A stretch of 7,976 nucleotides of DNA from Clostridia bacterium. Its GTDB lineage: Bacteria > Bacillota > Clostridia > Oscillospirales > CAG-272. The stretch spans positions 1-7,976 of the forward strand of contig JAKSPR010000121.1 of assembly GCA_024404655.1 (NCBI GenBank). Reading direction: 5' to 3'. The position numbers and the translations under genes are program-made. Shown here in pieces: positions 1-6,112 of this stretch (positions are counted from its first letter, which is position 1; every line of letters begins with the position of its first letter). The notes below the pieces were generated by a model that ran no database searches, had not been told where the DNA came from, and worked only from the letters and a program-made list of their open reading frames with translations.

Positions 1-254
1 AAAAATTACCGTCCGCTAACGGATGCCGCTAGCCAGGTTCCAGGCAGAGCGATATCCACGGACAGTCTTAAACCAAGGACAAATAGAGAAAAATTTTTCA
101 CCTCGGGCAACAGACCACAAGTATTTCGTAGGCGATAAAGGGGTAAAAAGCCCTCATTTTTATCAAAAGCAATCTGTTCTATAAAAGAAGGTAGACACAA
201 TAAGTAGAACAAGCCGTTTTCCTTAAGCAAAAATTAGTTATCTTGTAGGCCCAT
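1..254. other. Gene-free left edge, no recognised feature
   Basis: No convincing gene is seen here. The only long open frame (minus strand, 230-6, 74 codons) would start at TTG and has no recognisable family features, so I treat it as chance. A short hairpin-capable sequence lies at 11-24 (TCCG/CGGA arms, loop CTAA); read on the minus strand it is followed by a short T-run, so it could be a weak terminator. A TATAAA at 180-185 could be a -10 element for the small gene at 255, but no good -35 accompanies it. I compared the stretch by eye with tmRNA, RNase P and 6S RNA and saw no match. Confidence 0.4.
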
Positions 255-464
255 ATGACATACGTACTTCTCATACTCACTACACTGATCGGTCTTGCAG
301 GCTGCGCCTACTTCTGTCGCAAAAACGTTCTCGCCATTCACGAAAAGAACAAGTCCGAACCCAAAGCATACAAGCGGGGTCTGAACTACGTACTGACAGG
401 ATTATGGTACGGTTACCTAACCGTGTTCTTTATCGGTGTTACCGTCAACAATATATTCTTCTAG
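255..464 (+). CDS. Small two-helix membrane protein (hypothetical)
   Basis: This 69-residue protein has no family I recognise. Two hydrophobic segments are visible, about residues 3-21 and 43-64. They are separated by a strongly basic loop (residues 22-41, with R22, K23, K31, K33, K37, K40 and R41). By the positive-inside rule this predicts a hairpin with the loop in the cytoplasm and both ends outside. Residues 14-17 (LAGC) resemble a lipobox, but the N-terminus lacks the basic residues of a lipoprotein signal, so a membrane helix is the simpler reading. The ribosome binding site is weak (GTAGG about 6 nt before the ATG). A clear terminator follows 47 nt after the stop, which supports a real transcript. 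It converges on the Nudix gene. Confidence 0.5.
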   Translation: MTYVLLILTTLIGLAGCAYFCRKNVLAIHEKNKSEPKAYKRGLNYVLTGLWYGYLTVFFIGVTVNNIFF

Positions 465-510
465 CGAAGAAACCACGAATAACAAAGTTCAGTAAATTCA
501 AGACAAAAAC

Positions 511-535
511 AGCTCGGCATTCGCCGAGCTTTCTT
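511..535. terminator. Bidirectional intrinsic terminator
   Basis: A perfect 8-bp stem (AGCTCGGC 511-518 with GCCGAGCT 523-530) and an ATTC loop are followed by TTCTT on the plus strand. The plus-strand A-rich run before the stem (ACAAAAAC) gives a T-rich tail on the minus strand. It sits between convergent genes, 46 nt past the small membrane protein and 10 nt past the Nudix stop, so it can end both transcripts. Confidence 0.85.
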
Positions 536-540
536 AGTTA

Positions 541-1263
541 TCACAAGCTTCGTCCTTGCGACCTCAGCCAGCGTTCGTAAAGGAACATGGCAATAAAGTT
601 TTTTCCATCCACAAACTGATGGGCAGCTTCCTCGTAAGGCAGGACCTCGGTACGGATCCATTCAATTTCTTCTGTATACTGCTGGTCCTTTCCGTTCATA
701 GCGTCCAACTGTTCTCGGGTCACTTCACGTTCAATAGCGTAAAGGCGAATTCGTTCGTCAATCAGACCGCAGCTGGCAGCAAAGCCCGGTGTAGATCCCT
801 TAAACCAGAAATCCATCAGGTCGATCAACTCCTCGTCCTTGGCTTCGATCTGAGCTTCTTCTTCTAGTTCGGAAAGTGCCACCTTACGATAGTCCCCGGT
901 CCAGTCCAAAATTCCCGCAGGAATTTCCAGGGACGACTGTTCTGAAATAGCGAAACGAGGTTGACGGACCAACAGCAAGTACGGCTTACCTTCACAGCGA
1001 AGCACCACAAGAACACCGACAGCGTTTCCACGAACAACCACAATGCCATGAACAGGTCGGCCATCTGGAAGACTGGCTGTGGCCTGCAGTTTAATAAACA
1101 GCGGTTGCCGACCTTTCCGCAGAAAATCGCATGAAGCAAAGTGAATCTTTTTTACGACGAAGTTTTTCTGAGATGCTTCGAGCCATTCCTTATAGATTCT
1201 GGAGTTCAGAAGAATTTCGCGATCATTTTCCGCAATTTCTGCAGCATAGGTATATTCAATCAT
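541..1263 (-). CDS. Nudix hydrolase, ADP-sugar/ADP-ribose pyrophosphatase-like
   Basis: This predicted cytoplasmic Nudix hydrolase (240 aa) would cleave a nucleoside diphosphate linked to a sugar or similar group. The Nudix box begins at G117 in the PAG motif (115-117) and continues to E132, E135, E136 and I139. The three catalytic glutamates of REUXEEXGU are kept, but the canonical R is S131 and the canonical late G is Q138. The surrounding sequence, including the KDQQYTEEIEW region and the LPYEEA motif, recalls plant NUDX14-type ADP-sugar diphosphatases from memory; ADP-ribose is the main alternative substrate. The first 100 residues form the N-terminal part typical of this group. I chose the ATG at 1263 because it overlaps the upstream stop as ATGA; the longer frame to 1317 would run far into the upstream gene. 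It is the second gene of a two-gene operon, so translational coupling is likely. Confidence 0.85.
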   Translation of the reverse strand: MIEYTYAAEIAENDREILLNSRIYKEWLEASQKNFVVKKIHFASCDFLRKGRQPLFIKLQATASLPDGRPVHGIVVVRGNAVGVLVVLRCEGKPYLLLVRQPRFAISEQSSLEIPAGILDWTGDYRKVALSELEEEAQIEAKDEELIDLMDFWFKGSTPGFAASCGLIDERIRLYAIEREVTREQLDAMNGKDQQYTEEIEWIRTEVLPYEEAAHQFVDGKNFIAMFLYERWLRSQGRSL

Positions 1264-2342
1264 AAAGAATCCGCTTTTACAACAAGACTGTCGGGAGCAA
1301 TTTCCGCCCCCTTCCATATTTCATATAAACTATCGATAAAGGAGTTGGAATCCTGGACCATGAGTCCATGCGGCAGCTTATAAACCATCCAATCCTTTCT
1401 TGACGACGGTCCACAGAATTTTTCGTCGTCACCAGGAACAAACATCTTGCGCGTAAACCGAACGTTAGATCCTACAGAATAATAGACGAAACTAAAGTCC
1501 TCGTAGGAAGCACACTCAGGAATTTTTTCCACATAGTATGTGCTGTAATGCCAGATGGTATCCGGTCTCTCCTGCAATTTTCCAAGAGCAGAAGAATCGT
1601 TTTCCCACTTAGAGTTAATGCAGTATACGGAATCGGAATCAGCACAGGCATAATGAACAGGGACCAGATTGGTATCGTTAATATTCCAGCTAGACGGATA
1701 GATGGTATCGGCCACCACGTTCTTGCACATGTCCACACGATGAGTACATTTAGACTCCATTATTTTCCAATAGAACACTCGTGGAGTCAAAGAATCCAAG
1801 ACACGCAAAATAGACGGAACATCCTTTTTGTTTACTCGACCTCTTGTACGTAAGGGAAAATTCTTTGCATCGGCAAAGGAAGAATCCATATAGACCGCAA
1901 AGGTGTCTACGCTAAAGGATCCTCGGCGAACCAAGATAGAATCCAACACAGAATCCTGATCGTTCTTGACTTTAATAATACCGGTGGACTTAAGGAACTT
2001 GTCTTCAAGCTTAAGCTTTAGCAAAGTGTCAGGACCATAGAAGGGAGACGCACAGTCCTCCCCCGTTGCATGAATCTTGATGACCGGAGAAATCCAGAGC
2101 ACAGAGTCCCGCTGTTCATATTGAAGATCAATGGCCTGCAAGGCACAATTGGAAAACGACCAAATTTTACCCAGAGAAAGAAACAGCGTGTCCTGAACCA
2201 AATGGATGGTTTGGCCGGTATCAAGAAGCGCATCTTTGAAGAAGCGAAGGGGCTTTTCCCCGAGCTGCCGCTTACCCATAAACCGTACAACGATGGTCAG
2301 AAGAACCCATACGATCAGTAAACGCATTGTGATAACAGCCAT
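1260..2342 (-). CDS. Membrane-anchored or exported hypothetical protein
   Basis: I do not recognise this 360-residue protein. It starts with a hydrophobic segment (about residues 3-22, interrupted by R7) followed by a basic patch (R20, K24, R25). This fits an N-terminal anchor, or a signal sequence without an obvious cleavage site. The remainder is soluble, rich in Asp and Ser, and contains eight cysteines spread along its length, which suits an exported, disulfide-bonded domain. The start at 2342 is supported by a purine-rich AAGGAAAGGA site at 2360-2351 with an 8-nt spacer; the in-frame ATG at 2399 has no such site. The stop overlaps the Nudix start by 4 nt, so the two are co-translated. 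The short match of residues 20-29 to the YetF/DUF421 N-terminal motif does not extend further. The style recalls Fibrobacter envelope proteins, which is only an impression. Confidence 0.75.
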   Translation of the reverse strand: MAVITMRLLIVWVLLTIVVRFMGKRQLGEKPLRFFKDALLDTGQTIHLVQDTLFLSLGKIWSFSNCALQAIDLQYEQRDSVLWISPVIKIHATGEDCASPFYGPDTLLKLKLEDKFLKSTGIIKVKNDQDSVLDSILVRRGSFSVDTFAVYMDSSFADAKNFPLRTRGRVNKKDVPSILRVLDSLTPRVFYWKIMESKCTHRVDMCKNVVADTIYPSSWNINDTNLVPVHYACADSDSVYCINSKWENDSSALGKLQERPDTIWHYSTYYVEKIPECASYEDFSFVYYSVGSNVRFTRKMFVPGDDEKFCGPSSRKDWMVYKLPHGLMVQDSNSFIDSLYEIWKGAEIAPDSLVVKADSL

Positions 2343-2398
2343 TTTTTCGTTCCTTTCCTTGATGAATCTGCCGTTTTCAGTTTGCCCTCTGACAGTCA

Positions 2399-2404
2399 CG
2401 TTAT
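2399..2404 (-). promoter_or_regulatory. Possible -10 element for the minus-strand operon
   Basis: On the minus strand TATAAC lies 56 nt before the chosen start of the 360-aa gene, a sensible distance for a short leader. No good -35 is seen at 16-18 nt, so this is a weak candidate. Confidence 0.25.
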
Positions 2405-2414
2405 ACAGAAATCA

Positions 2415-2441
2415 GATATTTGTGATTATTCAACATATATC
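2415..2441. repeat. Imperfect inverted repeat in the divergent intergenic region
   Basis: Nine-base arms GATATTTGT (2415-2423) and ACATATATC (2433-2441) match at 8 of 9 positions around a 9-base AT-rich centre. The position between two divergent transcription units, just upstream of the possible -10 at 2404-2399, would suit a dimeric regulator. It could equally be chance in AT-rich DNA. Confidence 0.25.
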
Positions 2442-2478
2442 AGAGTGAAATTTTAGCAGGCAAAATCATGGAAACCTA

Positions 2479-2507
2479 TTTATTTTTCGTCGAAGATGTG
2501 ATATAAT
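2479..2507 (+). promoter_or_regulatory. Promoter of the oxidoreductase gene (extended -10)
   Basis: A perfect TATAAT at 2502-2507 is preceded by TGA, giving the TGn extended -10 motif. The hexamer 17 nt upstream (TTTATT, 2479-2484) is a poor -35, which an extended -10 can tolerate. Transcription would begin near 2514, giving a leader of about 63 nt before the ATG at 2577. No riboswitch-like or clear operator structure is visible in that leader. Confidence 0.75.
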
Positions 2508-2576
2508 GGGCGCAAAGGAATGGTGTACGCTATGTACCTTTTCCTGACAAATTTTCATTTTACAAGGAGTATTATC

Positions 2577-3749
2577 ATGGCAGAAGCAAAGAACAATCTT
2601 GATGCTTACAAGATTTCCCATGACGAACAGGTTATTGATACTACCCGCAAGATGCGTGTTGCTATCATCGGTACCGGTTGGATCGCAGAATCTCACATTG
2701 CGAGCTACTTAAAGCAGCCCGATGTCGAGATCGTCGCAGGCTGCGACCTGATCCCCGGCAAGGCTAAGGCATTCTTCGAGCGCTACGGCGTTGAAGGTGT
2801 CAAGACCGATTACGCTTCCCACAAGGAAATGCTCGCAGACAAGTCCCTCAATCTGGACTGCGTCTCCGTTTGTACCTACAACCGCCAGCATGCACCCTGC
2901 GCGATCGACGCTCTGAAGGCAGGCATCAACGTCCTGCTCGAGAAGCCGATGTGCGTTACCCTCGAAGAGGCTGTTGAAATCCGCAAGGCAGAAAAGGAAT
3001 CCGGCAAGGTTCTCTCCATCGGCTTCCAGCCCCGTTTCGACAACAACATGAAGATGATCAAGAAGATCGTCGAATCCGGCGTTCTCGGTAAGATCTATTA
3101 CATCCAGACCGGCGGCGGCAGAAGACGCGGTATTCCGACTCCGTTCGGTACCACCTTCATTGAGGACGCTACTGCAGGTCTCGGCGCTCTGGGCGATATC
3201 GGATGCTACTCTCTCGATATGCTGCTGAACGCTGTCGGCTATCCGAAGCCCCTCACTGTTACCGGTTACAAGTCCAACTTCTTCGGAACCGATCCGAACT
3301 ATGTCGGCTACGGTGCTCACCATGACTACGCTGAGAAGTTCGGCGTTGATGACTTCGCTGCAGGCTTCATCCGTCTCGAAGGTGACATCATCCTCGACTT
3401 CCGTATTGCATGGGCAAGGAGCATCAATACTCCCGGTGATGCTCTGATCCTCGGTACCAAGGGCGGTCTGCGTATCCCCTCCACCGACTGCTGGAACGGT
3501 TCCATCGGCGGTCCTCTGGTTATCTACCACGAGGTTGCAGGTGTTCAGACCGAAACCATCATTCCGGTTCAGTCCACTAATTACGGCCTGTTCGATATGA
3601 AGATCCGTACCTTCCTGGATGCTTCCAAGAACGGCACCGCTGCTCCTGTTCCCTCCTCTCAGATCCTGTACAACCAAGCTATTCTGGATGGTATCAACAA
3701 GTCCAACGCTGTCGGTCACGAAATCGAGCTCGAAATTCCGGAGATCTGA
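2577..3749 (+). CDS. Gfo/Idh/MocA-family NAD(P)-dependent sugar oxidoreductase
   Basis: This 390-aa cytoplasmic dehydrogenase should oxidise or reduce a sugar or glycoside with NAD(P). The Rossmann fold begins near residue 26, with the dinucleotide motif GTGWIA at 32-37 and an acidic residue (D57) after the second strand. The family EKP motif is at 122-124 (K123 predicted catalytic). The C-terminal domain carries GDIGCYSLD at 206-214, where D207 and Y211 take the place of the usual Asp and His; Tyr here is known in xylose-dehydrogenase-like members. About 25 residues precede the Rossmann fold. The start at 2577 has an AAGGAG site (2564-2569) with a 7-nt spacer; the ATG at 2520 has none comparable. 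Codon use is extreme: all 25 Lys are AAG and no Phe is TTT, unlike the other genes. The substrate is unknown; the nearby uxaC suggests uronates or their glycosides. Confidence 0.9.
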   Translation: MAEAKNNLDAYKISHDEQVIDTTRKMRVAIIGTGWIAESHIASYLKQPDVEIVAGCDLIPGKAKAFFERYGVEGVKTDYASHKEMLADKSLNLDCVSVCTYNRQHAPCAIDALKAGINVLLEKPMCVTLEEAVEIRKAEKESGKVLSIGFQPRFDNNMKMIKKIVESGVLGKIYYIQTGGGRRRGIPTPFGTTFIEDATAGLGALGDIGCYSLDMLLNAVGYPKPLTVTGYKSNFFGTDPNYVGYGAHHDYAEKFGVDDFAAGFIRLEGDIILDFRIAWARSINTPGDALILGTKGGLRIPSTDCWNGSIGGPLVIYHEVAGVQTETIIPVQSTNYGLFDMKIRTFLDASKNGTAAPVPSSQILYNQAILDGINKSNAVGHEIELEIPEI

Positions 3750-3772
3750 TTCGGATTTCAAACATGAAAATC

Positions 3773-3803
3773 AAAACAGCCTGACACTTTGTCAGGCTGT
3801 TTT
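3773..3803 (+). terminator. Strong hairpin terminator after the oxidoreductase
   Basis: A perfect 14-bp stem (3773-3786 with 3790-3803) and a CTT loop include the flanking A4/T4 runs, so it can work on either strand. It stands 23 nt past the oxidoreductase stop and 31 nt before the next gene's ribosome binding site. It should limit transcription into the isomerase gene. Confidence 0.85.
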
Positions 3804-3847
3804 CAAAAGAATTTCTGTCATAATTTTATAAACAAAGGAGATTTATC

Positions 3848-4567
3848 ATGGATTACGGTATTCAGATGTATTCTGTCAGAGACCTGGCTTCCCAGGATCT
3901 CGAAGCTGCTCTGAAAGCAGTTGCAGAAATCGGTTACAAATATATTGAATTTGCAGGCTTCTTCGGTCATTCCGCAGAAGAAGTTAAGGGCTGGCTTGAC
4001 AAATACGGTCTGGTCTGTTCCGGTACTCATTCCAGCTGGACTGAGCTCCGTGACGATTTTGAGAACGTTGTCAAGTACCACAAGATCATCGGCAATAAGA
4101 ACTATATCATTCCGGGCGCGGATCTGTCCACCCCCGAAAAGCTGTATGAGTTTGTTGATTTCTGCAATGAGTTTGCTCCCAAGCTTGCTGCAGAAGGCAT
4201 GACCCTGCAGTATCACAACCATGCACATGAGTTCCATCTGCATGAAGACGGCATCATGATCTACTCTGTTCTTGAAAACTGCACCAAGATCAATCTGGAA
4301 ACGGATACCTACTGGCTGTATGTCGGCAAGACCAATCCTACCGCAGTTCTTGACAGACTGCACGGCCGTATCTCTCACATCCATGTCAAGGATGGTGACA
4401 TCAACGGAAACGGCAAGCCTCTCGGTATGGGTACTGCTCCTGTCGCTGACGTCGTCGCGAAGGCTAAGGCCTACGGCATGACCATGGTCGTCGAGTCCGA
4501 GACCTGCACTCCTTCCGGTATTGAAGAGGCAAAGATCTGCTTCGATTACCTCAAGTCCCTTGAATAA
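3848..4567 (+). CDS. Sugar phosphate isomerase/epimerase-like TIM-barrel protein
   Basis: This 239-aa soluble protein belongs to the xylose-isomerase-like TIM barrel (AP_endonuc_2) family, whose members isomerise, epimerise, dehydrate or cleave sugars with a divalent metal. Family landmarks are the N-terminal QMYSVRD (6-12), YHNHAHEF (122-129), ETDTYW (151-156), HIHVKD (177-182), LGMG (192-195) and VVESE (214-218). The metal ligands are expected among E128, D153, H177 or H179, and E216. At 239 residues it is shorter than the more usual 260-300 but lacks no core strand that I can see. The AAAGGAG site at 3834-3840 with a 7-nt spacer fixes the start. Its leader is almost the same as that of the oxidoreductase. 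The oxidoreductase before it and uxaC after it suggest a shared sugar-acid route; inosose or 3-keto-glycoside substrates are also possible. Confidence 0.88.
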   Translation: MDYGIQMYSVRDLASQDLEAALKAVAEIGYKYIEFAGFFGHSAEEVKGWLDKYGLVCSGTHSSWTELRDDFENVVKYHKIIGNKNYIIPGADLSTPEKLYEFVDFCNEFAPKLAAEGMTLQYHNHAHEFHLHEDGIMIYSVLENCTKINLETDTYWLYVGKTNPTAVLDRLHGRISHIHVKDGDINGNGKPLGMGTAPVADVVAKAKAYGMTMVVESETCTPSGIEEAKICFDYLKSLE

Positions 4568-4580
4568 GATAAACGCACAC

Positions 4581-4617
4581 ACTGCCCGGCTCTTCTGTGG
4601 GACGGGCAGTTTTTCTT
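4581..4617 (+). terminator. Intrinsic terminator directly before uxaC
   Basis: An 8-bp GC-rich stem (ACTGCCCG 4581-4588 with CGGGCAGT 4603-4610) and a 14-nt loop lead into TTTTTCTT. The T-run ends about 10 nt before the uxaC Shine-Dalgarno, leaving no room for a separate promoter downstream of the hairpin. Confidence 0.8.
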
Positions 4618-4638
4618 AAACTCAACAGGAGGCCCGAA

Positions 4639-6057
4639 ATGAAAGACTGTATGAATGAGGATTTCATCCTGAAAACGGATACAGCAAAGATCCTCTATCA
4701 CAACTATGCTGAAAAACTGCCGATCATTGACTATCACTGCCATGTTCCGCCGAAGGAGATCGCAGAGGACAAGTCCTACGCGAACATCACTGAGCTGTGG
4801 CTCGGCGGCGACCATTACAAATGGCGCGCCATGCGTTCCAATGGTGTGGATGAAAAGTATATTACTGGTGATGCATCCGATTACGAAAAGTTCAAAGCAT
4901 GGGCAAAAACCATGCCGAAGCTGATCGGTAATCCGCTTTACCACTGGACACATCTGGAACTGCAGCGTTATTTCGGCTATGAAGGTATCTTAAACGAAGA
5001 AACGGCTGACGGCGTCTGGAATCTCTGCAACGAAATTCTTTCCCGCCCTGATATGACTGCGCGTCAGATCATCAAGAATTCTGGTGTCGTTCTGCTCTGC
5101 ACTACCGACGATCCGATTGATTCTTTACAGTATCATGTACAGCTTGCCAATGATCCAACCTATGACGTCAAGGTGCTCCCTGCATTCCGTCCCGACAAGG
5201 GTCTGAACATTGAGCGTGCAGGTTATGCTGAATATATTGCAAAGCTCGGTGAAGCTGCCGGTATGGCGATCACCGACCTTGCTTCCCTGAAAGCAGCTTA
5301 TAAGCAGCGTCTTGATTTCTTTGGTTCTCTCGGATGCAAGACCGCAGACCATGGTTTTGATGAGTACGTTCCATTTGCTGCCGATGCCTGCGACTGCAAA
5401 GCTGATGAGATTTTCAAGCGTGCGCTTGCCGGTACTCCCGCAACCATTGAAGAAATGAAACTGTTCAAGACCGTCATGATGTATTTCTTTGCAAAGGAAT
5501 ACACTGAACGCAAGTGGGTCATGCAGCTGCACTTCGGTGTTCTGCGCAACGTCAATCCTGTCATGTTCAAAGCACTCGGTCCGGATACTGGTTTCGACAT
5601 CATCGGCGGAGCAACCTGCATTACTGATATCGCGAAGCTGTTCGGTGCTCTTACCGCCAAGAACAGTCTGCCGCGTACCATTCTCTACTCCATCAATCCC
5701 GCCGACAATGCCGGTCTGGATGCGCTCATCGGTGCATTCCAGGAGAACGCAGGCGGTTTCCCGCGTCTGCAGCATGGTTCTGCATGGTGGTTCAACGACA
5801 ACAAGTCCGGTATGCGCGCACAGATGAAGTCTCTTGCCAATATGTCTCTGCTCGGCAATTTTGTCGGCATGCTGACGGACTCCCGCAGCTTTATCTCCTA
5901 TCCGCGTCATGAGTATTTCCGCCGTATTCTCTGCGATCTGCTGGGCGAATGGGTGGAACTGGGCGAATATCCGATGGATATCGACGCACTGGCACAGATG
6001 GTCTGCGATATCTCCTACAATAACACCAAAGACTTCTTTGGATTCGATCTGGTATAA
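4639..6057 (+). CDS. uxaC: Uronate isomerase (glucuronate/galacturonate isomerase)
   Basis: UxaC converts D-glucuronate to D-fructuronate and D-galacturonate to D-tagaturonate, the first intracellular step of uronate catabolism toward 2-keto-3-deoxygluconate. The 472-aa protein is collinear from end to end with E. coli UxaC (470 aa) as I recall it. Clear blocks are the metal-site DYHCH (31-35) followed by VPP, HYKWRAMRSNGV (59-70), GNPLYHWTHLEL (97-108), TTDDPIDSL (155-163), the WWFND stretch, MLTDSRSF (411-418) and YPRHEYFRR (421-429). It is an amidohydrolase-superfamily TIM barrel and appears complete and intact. The start at 4639 follows AGGAGG (4627-4632) by 6 nt; the in-frame ATG at 4651 is too far from that site. 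No uxaA, uxaB, uxuA or uxuB gene lies in the window, so the rest of the pathway must be elsewhere. Confidence 0.96.
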   Translation: MKDCMNEDFILKTDTAKILYHNYAEKLPIIDYHCHVPPKEIAEDKSYANITELWLGGDHYKWRAMRSNGVDEKYITGDASDYEKFKAWAKTMPKLIGNPLYHWTHLELQRYFGYEGILNEETADGVWNLCNEILSRPDMTARQIIKNSGVVLLCTTDDPIDSLQYHVQLANDPTYDVKVLPAFRPDKGLNIERAGYAEYIAKLGEAAGMAITDLASLKAAYKQRLDFFGSLGCKTADHGFDEYVPFAADACDCKADEIFKRALAGTPATIEEMKLFKTVMMYFFAKEYTERKWVMQLHFGVLRNVNPVMFKALGPDTGFDIIGGATCITDIAKLFGALTAKNSLPRTILYSINPADNAGLDALIGAFQENAGGFPRLQHGSAWWFNDNKSGMRAQMKSLANMSLLGNFVGMLTDSRSFISYPRHEYFRRILCDLLGEWVELGEYPMDIDALAQMVCDISYNNTKDFFGFDLV

Positions 6058-6070
6058 ATTCCATCAAAAG

Positions 6071-6109
6071 AGCCTTCCCTGTCTGTTTTCAGATCGGGAA
6101 GGCTTTTCT
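6071..6109. terminator. Bidirectional terminator between uxaC and coaD
   Basis: Arms AGCCTTCCC (6071-6079) and GGGAAGGCT (6096-6104) enclose a second short stem (TCTG 6082-6085 with CAGA 6090-6093, loop TTTT). T-rich tails exist in both directions (TTTTCT after 6104; CTTTTG on the minus strand). It ends the convergent uxaC and uvrC-rsmD-coaD transcripts. Confidence 0.85.
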
Positions 6110-6112
6110 CTG

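Noticed and set aside
6..230. Minus-strand 74-codon frame at the left edge
   Set aside because: It has a TTG start, no recognisable motif and no convincing ribosome binding site; it is probably chance.
2256..2285. Residues 20-29 of the 360-aa protein match the RxMGKRQxGE motif of YetF/DUF421 membrane proteins
   Set aside because: The match ends after about ten residues. The helices and cytoplasmic domain of that family are absent, so it looks like coincidence or at most a fragment.
2522..2538. Paired GTAC sites (2525-2528 and 2534-2537) just after the predicted start of transcription, as an operator or cre site
   Set aside because: Only four bases per arm match, the symmetry does not extend outward, and the sequence does not fit the cre consensus.
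2520..2576. Upstream in-frame ATG that would add 19 residues to the oxidoreductase
   Set aside because: The predicted transcript starts near 2514, leaving only a few bases before this ATG and no ribosome binding site; the ATG at 2577 has an ideal AAGGAG.
2709..3761. Long minus-strand open frame (350 codons) opposite the oxidoreductase
   Set aside because: It mirrors a gene with strong codon bias, in which the plus-strand codons that would read as stops on the other strand (such as TTA, CTA and TCA) are rare in the relevant frame. The product has no family features, and the plus-strand gene is certain.
3818..4582. Minus-strand open frame (254 codons) opposite the sugar isomerase
   Set aside because: It is a shadow of the plus-strand gene, whose family motifs, ribosome binding site and terminator are clear; the antisense product shows no recognisable motif.
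5125..5910. Minus-strand open frame (261 codons) inside uxaC
   Set aside because: It is antisense to a full-length, highly conserved enzyme, and the product is unrecognisable.
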